Shown here: piece after piece, positions 22,201 through 29,200 of the stretch
How positions within the stretch are numbered: the stretch's first letter is position 1
How the letters are laid out: the number at the start of each line of letters is the position of its first letter
Origin: an uncultured Chlorobiaceae bacterium
GTDB lineage: Bacteria > Bacteroidota > Chlorobiia > Chlorobiales > Chlorobiaceae
Assembly: GCA_903836465.1 (NCBI GenBank)
Contig: CAILRB010000102.1
Coordinates: 1-64,000, forward strand
Direction of reading: 5' to 3'
DNA length: 64,000 bases
Translations under genes and position numbers: made by a program
Notes under the pieces: generated by a model
Database searches by the model: none
The model's input: only the letters and a program-made list of their open reading frames with translations
What the model was told of the DNA's origin: nothing

Positions 22201-22860
22201 CGCTGTCAACCTCACCTGAACATCTATGCCTGTTTCAGTCACTACCGAGATCAATTTCAGCGCTGGAGATGGTGGATCTAGCAAAGTATGTGCATAAGCC
22301 TCAGCATTTACAAAGGGAACAGGAACCGAAACATCTGCGTGTGAAAAAATATCAGGCAACCAACTGCCGCCCTTATTGCCAGCGCCAACCAGACCACTGA
22401 AAGCTGTAACAACGCTACCAAAAGTCTCCGCTATACTATGAACGAATGCCCGGCCTTTCGCACCGGCGCCGGTCATGCACGACCAGAAATGGATGGATGG
22501 CGCCTGTACCTGCGCACCTGACAATGCGGTAAAATCTTCAGCCTCCAGCGCCTTGCCGCCAAGAGTTATCGACCCTGGCTGACCATGTCCAACAAAATGG
22601 AGTTTATCATATCCTGCTGAGAGTGCATCATGAAGAGTATCTTCAAAATCCGACCATGCATCAACCCACCATAGCTCTGTTCCCGGTTCAAGTTGCTCCA
22701 GCAAAACAGCAGCATCCTCAATATAGCTATCAGCAATGACCAGCCCCCGGAAATCCCCGGTTCCGGCAGCATCAAGAGCATCCTTCGAGCAGGAGTTTCC
22801 TGAAAAATCAGATCCCGACAAGGCAGCTCTCCTGGAATCGACAACAACTTCAATATTCAT
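7201..22860 (-). CDS. 5,219-aa RTX protein with DUF4347 and cohesin-like N-terminal domains
   Basis: One open frame of 15.7 kb, started by ATG with a good ribosome binding site (AAGGGGTG about 6 nt upstream). Residues 1-190 are a DUF4347 domain with a His (H92 in FVGHG) and a Cys (C128 in FWSCMTG) spaced like a clan CD/CHAT-type dyad. Residues about 200-327 resemble a cohesin (DVQVRLTAG, LSYDPSKAIYTG, ILARISFTL). Residues about 328-440 are cadherin-like. About 441-1140 hold a module also found in the 3,006-aa protein. From about 1140 to 4820 it is built of glycine/aspartate nonapeptides (GGAGNDTIDGG type) alternating with a beta unit ending in 'NIE.LQF.D....L'; I count about 22 copies. The last 120 residues (GSDHFVLGDNSG, LVDLGDGNSILLVGV) are a typical RTX type I secretion end. 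Expected to leave by a type I exporter and fold on calcium outside the cell as an adhesin or scaffold. No exporter gene is in the window. Confidence 0.9.
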   Translation of the reverse strand: MNIEVVVDSRRAALSGSDFSGNSCSKDALDAAGTGDFRGLVIADSYIEDAAVLLEQLEPGTELWWVDAWSDFEDTLHDALSAGYDKLHFVGHGQPGSITLGGKALEAEDFTALSGAQVQAPSIHFWSCMTGAGAKGRAFVHSIAETFGSVVTAFSGLVGAGNKGGSWLPDIFSHADVSVPVPFVNAEAYAHTLLDPPSPALKLISVVTETGIDVQVRLTAGTVIDNADLVLSYDPSKAIYTGATGNPALTGWSWASNLDKDYSGHLLIDGFSLTSINSTSDIVLARISFTLSQGSTDFGASLVSGTLLSVGDSSVELGTLPTLDNILISSAPVWQPFTPTDDLSYAAGTTVSIDLPVYATDPNGDTITYKAFVGQMVGTTFFGLAGVPQISLTLSNGHLTGSSTVPAQGTTGSYVLRLLADDNATDTNNGTALDVPFSVIHPVTIDFNGTPTGTPSGYESFQDFILDTTKQSLPGYLASFAGESSTNNKIHIFDVNNDGIPDSFTENWTDVIGAAVTTSGSIIWDAHGIFVAQVTAGGTISSQDNYGRLAYDAQGNVVGLYSLDINPVGTLTPDTTAPHSVATFTIPYTSGSWLLLYNDMNGEVDHLTHSSTYFDENNVQQTDTDEYAITWSDTTHFTARIVVTIGFGTPFDSQGRPTTISYYTQTATGTDVLNEIPVVWQTKDADNVVATFELQNALSGKFIDTNGDNLPDKVSYTSTHEYGSTITYTGTGTLAGWSSLSSANPHVSMEVQTSTDPSEFFTGTVTGSNSNPTTLAMPLYFMGSDLHQYTDPLSYIPINTTGSVNGTPLSNESYYKFHSGTGVLATAGDNGFNLNLTADTDNNPVTFHASWSWLNSSGQISQTSTGVLTFQDTDTSQAGPEQWSATLKKVNTGVLVADGADSDTLPDGFVVGDDMHNDVSVPLVWQAKDTNNVIATFTATVKNSNNFDITFSGALKDTNSDNKPDTIAGTWGSETFNLPFSFTDTDSNGTPDHWRMIESEIQSGRVQVDASGNPAGLYLTSNNNPVTGDTLTNASLTFDIGTTGAALAKTGVIVLKLATAYAGMSTVNISVTSLTFDGSHLTVPLSGTDAVTSLPYYLYPNAGADIFVKVPTGVVVGQTDTVKAWQVGNMNNNSYLLSPMTVVGSGSGTSGADWVTGTVLNDSIDAGAGNDVIQWPNGDDTIDAGDGYDKLYMPLSASSFTKELDSSGVLHIETAISSGGAAGTGTGTAGGSSTIVDAYRITKDAVTDSFQIQKMDPAGTSVVQTIILKNAEFVAAGSQNFQLKIASGGGQYVSGTPWDDQINLDASSFGTLQGVSGDTGKDLLVFDLGAGYSKMDVVKEGVAYVLKGTPDSGGALVELARVLPSPSGNGATMTLGTGTAARSFMMYDIESFRFVSGSVILDVDPSQFADVSFYGNSFQNTIIGTSNADTINADDLASQYNAPTHKDWINGNGGTDSINAGAGDDYIDGGAGNDTIDGGSGNDTVSFQGYKSDYTVTSGTDTGGKYLQVTGKTGEVDKLYNIEAIQFWDGRQELSVTFNAAYDSNNWSSNNINGTSQADEINADALAAANPYKGSKWVNINFAPGQTNYELGAKDFVGNGTVSFTDVELQNIASSGLELQHNGVIVSTPFTVAATDIINKTGGAYALHWIGTATQEDVPLWSVNFSVDVEAVNSHRDWIYGNEGNDTILAGAGDDTVYGGAGDDAIDGGSGKDTASYNGNTSDYTISNNNGVLTVKDNNTANGDDGTDTLTNIERLQFWDGGQDLAVSFTAANYSGDWAQNTITGTLGADTINADDLGTAFEDEDGNSSNGDLKTQRDWIDAGAGNDTIYAGQGGDDIKGGAGNDPIDGGPNSLLTKLLTDSYRDSWSQENRAHYDGKSTDFTVTRNSDGSFSVVDNKASDGNEGTDTLTNIDTIQFGDGINVRLTTSYQLNWEWGMVGDQWTAKSVQNASAEGSEYDDVIGLSSLVAGVSGLYQFGGNDYLRGGGGDDTFYGGAGDDWMDGGEGKDEFHGGTGTDTVQFDGNAAGYTIAVAGDHLIVSKGGVTELLYDIERLQFADKSITLAPSFQAAQNSNQWEQNSIFGTLLGDTLDADAMAQANSATPNTYRDWIDADAGNDLIDAGQGGDQIRGGSGNDTIDGGEDTLAARLLIVNANNGSSLENRALYTGVAKKYTITEHIADTGNSYHVPAGQRYYVVEDTRSGSPDGQDIVFNIDALQFSDKEVRLSANLWFSGSSQDTLVIPAGSKVNGAITLTGADFAPDQQLSQVTFTSEPVNGTLMLEGQLLSFSSGSPRVVSGADITSGKLTFQPSGADTSLRATVEVYNLNADGTTFDDIIGYASGATVPEGSYDFSGSDRLTGGAGNDKLYGGSGADTFRGDAGNDTIVGGADRSPLSKATWDYNGSNGYDVAEFSGSAGRYTITFKNASGVMVEGFDQAGTVIVTDSKADSKGGDGTDTLTGVEVLRFADGEKNLSVLKYENFYYDWQTQEKITTGYRWEGSDYADTITGTDLRDEVHAKSGNDHISTGAGGDWIDGGEGNDTLDGGNNGTSGYSYQDNDVAYYDAPMRRFDIAKNNDGSIQVTDRLGAEFGGFGSDKLINIEQLQFNDGSVDLAVQFNSNNGQNNITGTQFNDVINADSFVTIQGGNHNDYIETKGGDDVVYAGLGADHIKDGAGNDFYDGGANGTSGNSWENQDVVEFAGAQKRYTVDVLQFKDLDASIKTTITHQYSDTDTIVRVTDKIPALSGGDGVNYLINIERIQFQDGGIDLGITFNPASSADSWNRNDIRGGLLDDTVVADTLGSSASAPTTRDYIDGGAGNDILFGGAGGDELRGGLGNDVLDGGDNGAADENGYYDPWQALDRATFSNSINRYDIQFFRTANDSDSGTHYNNMGIATTGGGFVKSEYYTETGIIVVQDLYDAAHGGEGRDVLSNIEVLQFSDTWEQLKVQYQSSSYDQWGYVLDTNNGNWNYQFISKVNHLDGWGTRFGDLIVGQLDAQNNLYGNGGNDVLTGRNLRDDLHGGAGNDTIDGGGNPTPANPWDTSGYDVAYFEADRREFDIIRNSDGSFTVNHLIPASLGGQGTDTVLHVERLQFRDTVEDLVVVVTPGAYRQTDSGWVTDSNYVGTNFADSVEDTVAGGQNDFQMKNGNDTVVAGTGDDHVHASGGDDLIYLDTTVIDASGGGDDQANLGTGNDTVYGGTGYDNVYYDDAVQRYVITVHASTVGDDLLATFSLTGTPSEAGIYSATLNFTNTTLGSTYNDATMYVKVVDTLADQYGGEGSDQLHGIEQITFEGGILHLQASTINYQSGDFAVKETTVGTDGINGTSGDDTLTGTDGNDWLQGWAGNDLLNGGAGDDSLNGGLGNDTLIGGADSTTLPYSSNYWNAGDTAQYAGAVRERLHISGRMTDDSSGSVTGTPGETYYIVTDLASLIDKTLVGGQFNYFLSNVNPNVGYGQDILVGIERIQIGDSVLQLAPVINTSTWTSSWWDYANAESHSYEVTRTYITGTFQDDLLIGTTHGDEIDGKGGNDTIDGGNETATVGNLWEIQDVVRYTGVRERYIVKGVLVDIAGTTYTIVDPAHASPTSVFGIQISDVLPDSAGGTGTDLLVNIERVEFNGSQLSIKPDIYPYTDTTSQPGTTLHYVNAYGTEFDDVLNGKEGNDWISGNAGNDTLLGGAGGDNLEGGAGNDVLVGGDNGINSWQTDTARYNASIDRFTVESVWVDSSYAVVNSGSGATAAYRVTDILPATDSASLGTDILAGIENLSFSDRWVSLAVNRWSWSDGQGNTYVNAEGTIFNDTITEDVINSHDYMNGKEGNDLLRGGGNGDTLRGGSGNDVIDGGANGTTGQGWQDQDVAEFSGPKGRYLWTALTTTGDASTGTVLWNGGTVGAVSGGVLSLSETLSSDTASVLHLAFTTGNLFEKGAGYLVVDSLSADLGGDGTDLVFNVERFRFNDGEVELGIRADAWDWSGGGANGSEPDGRPDSANVVGTGGADHVTLSDIAALTAKQDVSVTTQIGYLEKIRIDIDLKEGDDTYIGGKGGESIRPGAGNDYIDAGLNEGTDQWGAAMRDEVHFEGKVGRYVIDDITLTKTGDTWSIASEHDTLTLTSNTILTSANATAFGLDLAGMQQGILAMINHADSSTTTVNGWLVIDKLPADMEGTGVDAIVGAEAFAFSDSWMPLTVDTYYQRDWSDADKDGNTTEIVSANVRGTESADTIKGNATYDFSGNDWVEGNGGNDIILAGAGGDNIRGGAGNDTLDGGANGTPDQWGYTPTDTAMYSGTFDRYIITRGTDTNGRSYVEVHDLETEAGDGTDTLYNIENLSFADRWVRLSVESYTWRDWQSNKIMGVSINGSMLADRIDASADEYVGLPHNIQGMEGNDTLIGGSGPDNFQGGAGDDEIIGGENGVDQFGNPGNDVVSYDGMSDRYTVTIFDAGTKVTIDGHEYTAGIDGAIVQVVDSMIAEDGGNGTDTLIGIEAISFWDKWMPLQVTKTFTDFNGDGKADEAYQRGTDGADTLVGDSINDRIEAGGGNDTITSGAGGDVITGGAGDDSIDGGDNGTDVWGNPLVDVAVYSGNFSNYTVTANGSVVTVKDNRTGADNVSGTDTLINVEGLQFSDRFISLQPTREVKDFNYDGVPDQIVLRGTDLLGDTLTVNPSESTINHLFEGLAGDDSLTGGTGNDLFEGGAGNDAIMGGAGTDKAIFSGNSSEYTVVIPASAGDNFTVTHNNSGTDGVDTLNSIEELIFADKIVKVIANDQIAHVTSILLDTDGDKKFDQTIWTGTDTDDTITGTANMTNSIDGGAGNDTLTGANLADTFTPGTGNDVIDGKGNEGVDASGMQSMDIVQFSGNKSLYTIHTVQESSFTLTGVVETGDIYSVEVGSQMVTYTALTGATLATVAAGLAAAVQSAVDTPSTVFSATADGAVVTLTGEDMIYAVTPSVTNGIHPATDANGNTVTGVTVDGANQSGSSLAVSAVTGLSVGDYVAYSVATDLNGDGDTNDAGEVVNYGPYKITSIDTGTKTLTLNSSLGVSPTSGATLTLTEDNPDTTGAVTTVTYDRSVTVTHGSETDILRNIEKLVFDDQSMQLIASQIEKATMTSSGLVTTNYVKGTALADLILGTSANEIFTGGAGSDHFVLGDNSGVDQARGFVAGSGGDVLSILLGANDTDGLNGTGVDTVAEIMAHAAQQGSDTLVDLGDGNSILLVGVSSSSLTAANFEIVHAEAF

Positions 22861-23037
22861 AAGTCACCCCTTGAAAATTTTCACGTGAACACAGCAAATT
22901 GATGCAGTAACCAAATATAAAAAAAATCTCAAACGCATAGAAGCAGATCCCCTGCCGCAACCATTCAGAAAATTAAGGCGTACTGATTACAAGCTATAAA
23001 AAAACTAACAATCATTAAAGGCCATCCCTTTTATCAC

Positions 23038-23181
23038 TCAGTAGAAAGTACAATTACTGGACACAATAAATTCCTCAGTCGAGCTCCCATTAACATCACC
23101 CTGTGCTAAAGTTCCGCACAAGTACACGTTGTCAATAACGTCCCTCTCTCCAGGAGAAGCTGCAAGAGAGGAATCATGAAG
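23038..23181 (-). pseudogene. Orphan remnant of the shared GDVDGSW C-terminal tag
   Basis: The 343 bp between the 3,006-aa and 5,219-aa genes hold no complete gene. On the minus strand a 47-codon open stretch without a start reads ...DVIDNVYLCGTLAQGDVNGSSTEEF... and stops at 23038. The part up to GDVNGS matches the end of the neighbouring proteins (DL.GILRGDVDGSW). I read this as the decayed 3' end of a lost family member. A weak 7-bp stem (CCTCTCT 23143-23149 with AGAGAGG 23165-23171) inside it could act as terminator for the gene upstream, but it has no U-tract. I see nothing in 22861-23037 apart from the ribosome binding site of the 5,219-aa gene. Confidence 0.5.
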
Positions 23182-23203
23182 CTAATAATAATATAGGGGG
23201 GGC

Positions 23204-26200
23204 TCACGCCACCCAGCTCCCATCAACATCACCCTTGACTATGCCGATCAAATGCAACTGCTGATCCACATCCAGCGTCACCGGTAACGGATTATCCGGC
23301 CAGATGACATGGGTTCGCGACATGCTTTCGCTGCCAACACTCTCCGGCACAAACAGCCACTCATTTGCTGGCGCTGTATCCAGCTTGACTGCCATCTTGA
23401 GGATATTGAGAGCATCTGCGGCCCTGATTACTCCATCCTTGTTGACATCCGCCGCCAGAAACTGGTAGGGCGATACTGCGCTTCCATCGGTATTGGGATT
23501 CATCCCTACCGCCATTTTCAGAGCCGCAAGTGCATCGTTAGCGTGGACAGCATCAGCTTCGGCAGTCCCGGACACTTTTGCGCTGGTCAGTGCGTATGTC
23601 CCATCAGGCATGTTGATATGCTCATAAAGGCCTTCGCTGCCAGTGGTCATGCTGTCCGAAGCAATGCCGAAGGTTGGAATGGTGGCGTTATTCAACTGGC
23701 CAGTGGTCAACAGGAGTTCAAAATGCTGTGGATTGGTTGGCGCTGTCAGCGTCAGGGTTCCAAGCTTTACCGGGCCCGCTGACAAGGCGGTTGTACCAAT
23801 ACTGCCGAGAATGAACTGACCCGATATTCCCGTATTCGCCAGGGAGATCCATCCGGGCGTCAAGCCAGCCGCATCCTGCCATGTCGCTACTGAACCGGAA
23901 GAGAGGGTAAATTCCAGTTGGGCACTTTGAACGGGGCTTGCTGAGGTTTCCCATAGCTCAAGAGTTCTTGTACCATCTGGCGCTAACTGTATATTTTTGA
24001 ATTCGACAGGATGGGCTCCTGCAACCCCTTGCGCTGTTGTCAGGGTGCTTGCAACACCGGTAATGGGAGCGCCGGTTTTCCAGAAGGTCGCTGAGCCTGT
24101 CAAGTCCTGGTGTAAAGGCAAGGCATCGGTCGTAAAGTCGTAGGTGTTGGTGCCTGAAGAATTATTGCCTGCAAGATCCTTGATAGTACCGTTCTCGAAC
24201 GTAACAAAATAGTGCGTTCCATGTACAAGATCTGCCGTCGGATTGATGGTGAGCGTCTTGTCTGCAACCGTAACGTTGGTGCTTGTCGCTACATTATAAC
24301 TCTCCACCACAGTGCCGGAGGCTGAGCCAACATGAATGGAAATAGTGCCGCTGCCAAAATGGATATTCTCGTTGAAGGAAAGCTTGATGTCGCTGCCAAC
24401 TGCTACACCGAAGGCTCCGTCGGCAGGAGTGCAGGAAAGAAGGGCGGGGGACGTGGTATCCGAACCACCATCAAAGCTCGCATCAAGAGTACCATCACTG
24501 TTGTACCGCACCAGAGCCATATCGCCGTTGCTTTGGCCTGTTACAAGAATCCTGCCGTCCGGCTGCAGCGTCATGCCCATGCCAGTAAAAATATGATCAT
24601 TGAAAACGGCAACAGCCCCAATATCTGTGGTAACGATACCATCGCTTGAAAAGGTCGAATCAAGGCTTCCGTCGGTATTGTAGCGCACAACAGCAATGGA
24701 GGTGTTGCTATGACCTGCCACAAGAATCTTGCCATTGCTTTGCACCGCCATACAGTATCCCTCATCATTACCTCCCAGCTCTGTGGTGAGCTTGCCATCG
24801 CCGGAAAAGCTTGGATCGAGAGTACCATCCATATTGTAACGTGCAACAGCAAAGTTGTTATTCGTTTCGTTCAAACTGGAGCCTGCCACCAGTATTTTGC
24901 CGTCAGACTGCACCATACTGTGTGCGCGGTCTTCACCGTTGCCGAAATCCGTAGTAATTATGCCGTTACTGCCAAAGCTTGTGTCGAGAGTGCCGTCCGC
25001 AGTGAAATGCAGAAGAACAAAATCGGTGTTAAAACCATATCCACTCTTCTGACCATATCCTGCCACAAGAATCTTGCCATCTGACTGTACTACCACGCTT
25101 TCACCTGTACCCCACTGGCCAGGGTTTACCGTGACCATACCGTCACCGCCGCCAAAAGTGGTATCAACGCTCCCGTCAGCGTTATAGCGAGCAAGAGCGA
25201 TGTAGTCAGTGGTACCTGCTGCAATCAGAATTTTACCATCGGATTGCAGGGCTACCTGTACACTGCAAACTGGGCCAGTCACTTGACCATCACCGCCACC
25301 AAAAGTGGTATCAAAACTTCCGTCAGGATTGTAGCGTGCAAGTGCAAGGGTGTAGCCACCAGCTTCGTTGGGCATTTGCCCTGATACAAGAATCTTGTGA
25401 TCGCTCTGCACGACCACACTCAGCGCAACGGCTCCGTTGCCCCCAAAATCTGTTAAAAGTTTGCCATCGCCGGAAAAGCTTGTGTCGAGAGTGCCATCGC
25501 TGTTGTAACGGGCAAGATGAAATTCGACATTACTTCCATTCATGCCGCTTCCCGCCACGAGAATCTTGCCGTCAGATTGCAGGGTTACGCCAAAACCTCC
25601 ATCATTACCGCCAAAGTCAGTGGTAATAATACCTCCGTTGCTACCTGTCATGAAGTCATAGCTTGTTGTGCCTGCGTAACTATTTCCCGCTAAATCCTTG
25701 ACACTGCCATCACTGAAGGTGACAAAATAGTGTGTACCATTTGCAAGGTCTGCCGATGGATTGATGGTAAGCGCATTGCCCGCAATGGTAATGTTGGAGC
25801 TGGTCGCCACATTATAACTTGCCACCACGGTGCCGACAGGTGAATCGCTACGGATTTCAATTGCACCGGAGCCTTTCTGGATTACTTCGCTGAACTCCAA
25901 GACGATGTTGCTGCCCACGGATACTCCGGTAGCTCCATCGACAGGGCTGAAAGTGGTGACCGTTGGCGCAATTGTATCGAACGTCGGCAATATAATAGCC
26001 GTCGGATTACTGCTGGAACCTGTCACACTGCCACTGAAGGAATCTGCTAGTTTCGAAGAGGTCTGCGTCACAAGGCTCACCGCCACAGAATGGTTACTGC
26101 TGTCCTTCACCCACCAATCAAGCGTACCATGGGCTGTTTGTAATGTCGATCCTGAGCCTTCAGTGTAATCGAACGCATCAGGCTTACTGTCAGCGTTGGT

Positions 26201-29200
26201 ATCGAGGAGCGTCAGCGTCGCGGCAATACCATCATACACTGACGGCACCGTAGCAAGAACACCATTGGTCACCGTCGTCGCCCAATTGATTGTTTGCTCC
26301 GCTCCATTCATGAAAATCGTCGTTGGACGGCCTTGCCCATCATACTGCAAACCAAAAAGAAGCTCATAAGCGGCATGAGCTGTCCAGTGTGCTGTATCGT
26401 TCCAGCTCAGCGCATAACTCTTGATACTGGTGCTGGTCTGACCACTTTGACCGGTCGATGTTCTCGCAACATCCATGCGGTCGATGATGCCGTTGCTGTC
26501 CATATCGTACAGGCGTCCGATATCAGTAGCCGAAATATTGAAAACATCAACCTGGTGCTTTGTTGAAATCAGTTTGTGGGAGCTGAGAGTGCTTCCTCCA
26601 CCAGAATTTCCAGGGAACAACGGCTCCAGTATATCCTGAGCATGAATGTTTGAACCGGTCACGCTGCCAGTGAACACCGCAGCAGGATTCGTCGCTGTCT
26701 GTATCACCAGCGTTACTGCCGTGGGATTGTTCGTCCATCCGACAATATTGGCCTGAAACCTTTCGATTACTGTTGAGCCATTACTTTTTACATAAATTAA
26801 TTCATCAGGATTGCTGTCGCCCAGAGAATCAATAAACGTTACAACAACCAACTCACCAGAATTTTTCCCGGCAAAGCTGCTTGTGGCCACAATATTGTCG
26901 GCTCCTTTATTCTGCCAGACAATATCATGAACGAAGCCATCGGTCACCCAGGTCATTGGACGTTGATCAGCATCAAATGTCGTACCGAAAACCATCTGAT
27001 ACTCTGCATTGGCAGTCCAGTGAGTACGGTCACTCCAAGTAAGCGCAAAACTGTAAATGTTCGTGGTTGACTGACCGCTCTGATCTGCTGTTGTGCTCAC
27101 AAGATCCATCTGGTCAATCACGCTGTTTCCATCCATATCATAAAGACGGCCAATAAACGAGGGATAGATGGTAAAGGAGTCAACCAGTGTCCCTGCTGCC
27201 ATGAGCGTGTAAGCGCCAGAACCTCCCAAAGGCAACTGAATCGCCGTAGCATGACTGCTTGAGCCCGTCACGGTGCCACTGAACACATCCCTAGGATTCG
27301 ACGATGTCTGAATCTCCGACAGAACTGATGTAGGCCGACCGTAGCTGTCTTGTGTTAAAGCAACAACACTGGTAGTAATAGTCGTTGTCGCTACCCCATC
27401 TGTGGTTGCCGTGTAGATTCCCGCATCCGCCTGATTATCACTGTTGTTATCAAAAACCTTCCAGGTTTCTGACAGAGTGCCATTCACTCGGCTTATTGTG
27501 GCAAGAAGATGCTCGCTATTACCGGCACTTGCCCAATTGATCGGCAGTTCAGCCCCATAAATAATGCACGTTTTCGGGCGACCCTGGATGTCATATTCAG
27601 TACCGAAGGTATAGGTGAACAAGCCTTTTGCGGTCCAATGGGTCGCATCACTCCACTCCATCTTGTAATAGCCGGTGCTCGTTCCCAGGCCCCAAACCCT
27701 TACATGGTCGATCACCCCATCACTGTTGGTATCATAGAGCGTACCTCCCTGGGATGCTGATATGTAAAAGGAATTGAGCGGATTCTTTGTCGGTGTCAGC
27801 GCAATGGTTGATATATTGTCCGTTGTGAAATCGTATATCGATGTGCCAGCAAAATTGTTTCCTGCAATGTCCTTTATCGATCCATCGGCAAAGGTGACAT
27901 AGTAATGCTTGCCGCCGGACAGATCAGCCGTCGGATTGATCGTCAGTGTATTACCTGAAATCGCAATGCTGGAGCTTGTCGCTGCATCGTAACTCTCCAC
28001 CACTGTACCCATAGAGCCGCTATGAATTGCTATTGTACCCGCACCTTTCTGAATTGCCTCGCTGAAGGTCAAGACAATATCTCTGCCAACTGCGACACCC
28101 GTTGCGCCATCGGCAGGGCTGAAGGTGGTCACTGTAGGGTTCGTAGTATCCGTTCCGTTGTTACTGCTGCTTCCCATAAAATACGATGGCATGGCAAGAG
28201 TGGTCGGGTTAATGCTGGCTCCTTTGATGGTTCCAGTGAACATCAGCGACGGGTCTGTTGTTGTTTGAAGCTCTGCTGACAGGTGAGTGTTTGTGCTGTT
28301 CAGGTTCGACCAATCCGTAAAATTGACAACGGTAGTGTAAAGCGGTCCGCCTTCTATTGAGCTTGTCAGGCTTAACGAAGTAAAGATTGCCTGATCTGGC
28401 AGGCTATCTCCATTGGTGTCAAGAAGCTTGCCAGACAAAGCATTTGGCAGATCAAACGTAGCAACAACATTATCAGCACCTTTGGTCTGCCAGATAATGG
28501 AAATCTCATGGAGCACGTCCGGCCCTGTTGTCGTATGCGTGTAAAAAGGTATTGTTGTTGGCCGACCGTGCACATCGAATATTGGGCCAACGCCAAGATC
28601 TACGGCAGTTGCACGAGCCGCCCAATGAGTGGAGTCACTCCAGGTTAATGAGTACGTGTTCGTGTTTTTTTGTTGAACATTGTGCTCATCAGTATATGTC
28701 TGAACCCGCGTCATCCTGTCAACCACGCCGTTAAGGTCGCTGTCAAACAAAGACCATGTTCCCGGCTTCTCTGGTATGGTAAACGTTGCAATCAGCGCAT
28801 CCCCGGTAGTGGTATCTGGTGTCAGCGTAAAAACCGGGTTAAGGTTAAGGGCATACATACCGACTACTTTTCCCTGTACATCGTAAGCTATTCGCCCCCA
28901 GTGGTCATAACTTGATGTGGTCGCCCCTGCAGTTACATGAACCACAAAAATATCAGCAGCATACCAGGTTATTGTGCCTGACGAAGTCATCAGTGCACTG
29001 TCGGAGGGATTTGTCCAATTCTCGGAAAAACTATCAGGAATACCGTCACTATTAACATCAGACATATACGCCGTACCATTTGTGTCGGAATTGATCACAA
29101 AAGATGCCAAATAACCCGGCACAGTCAGCTTCGTGGGATCAAGAAAAAAGTCTGCAAAACCTTCATATTTACCGGGCATACCAACTGGAGTCCCATCAAA

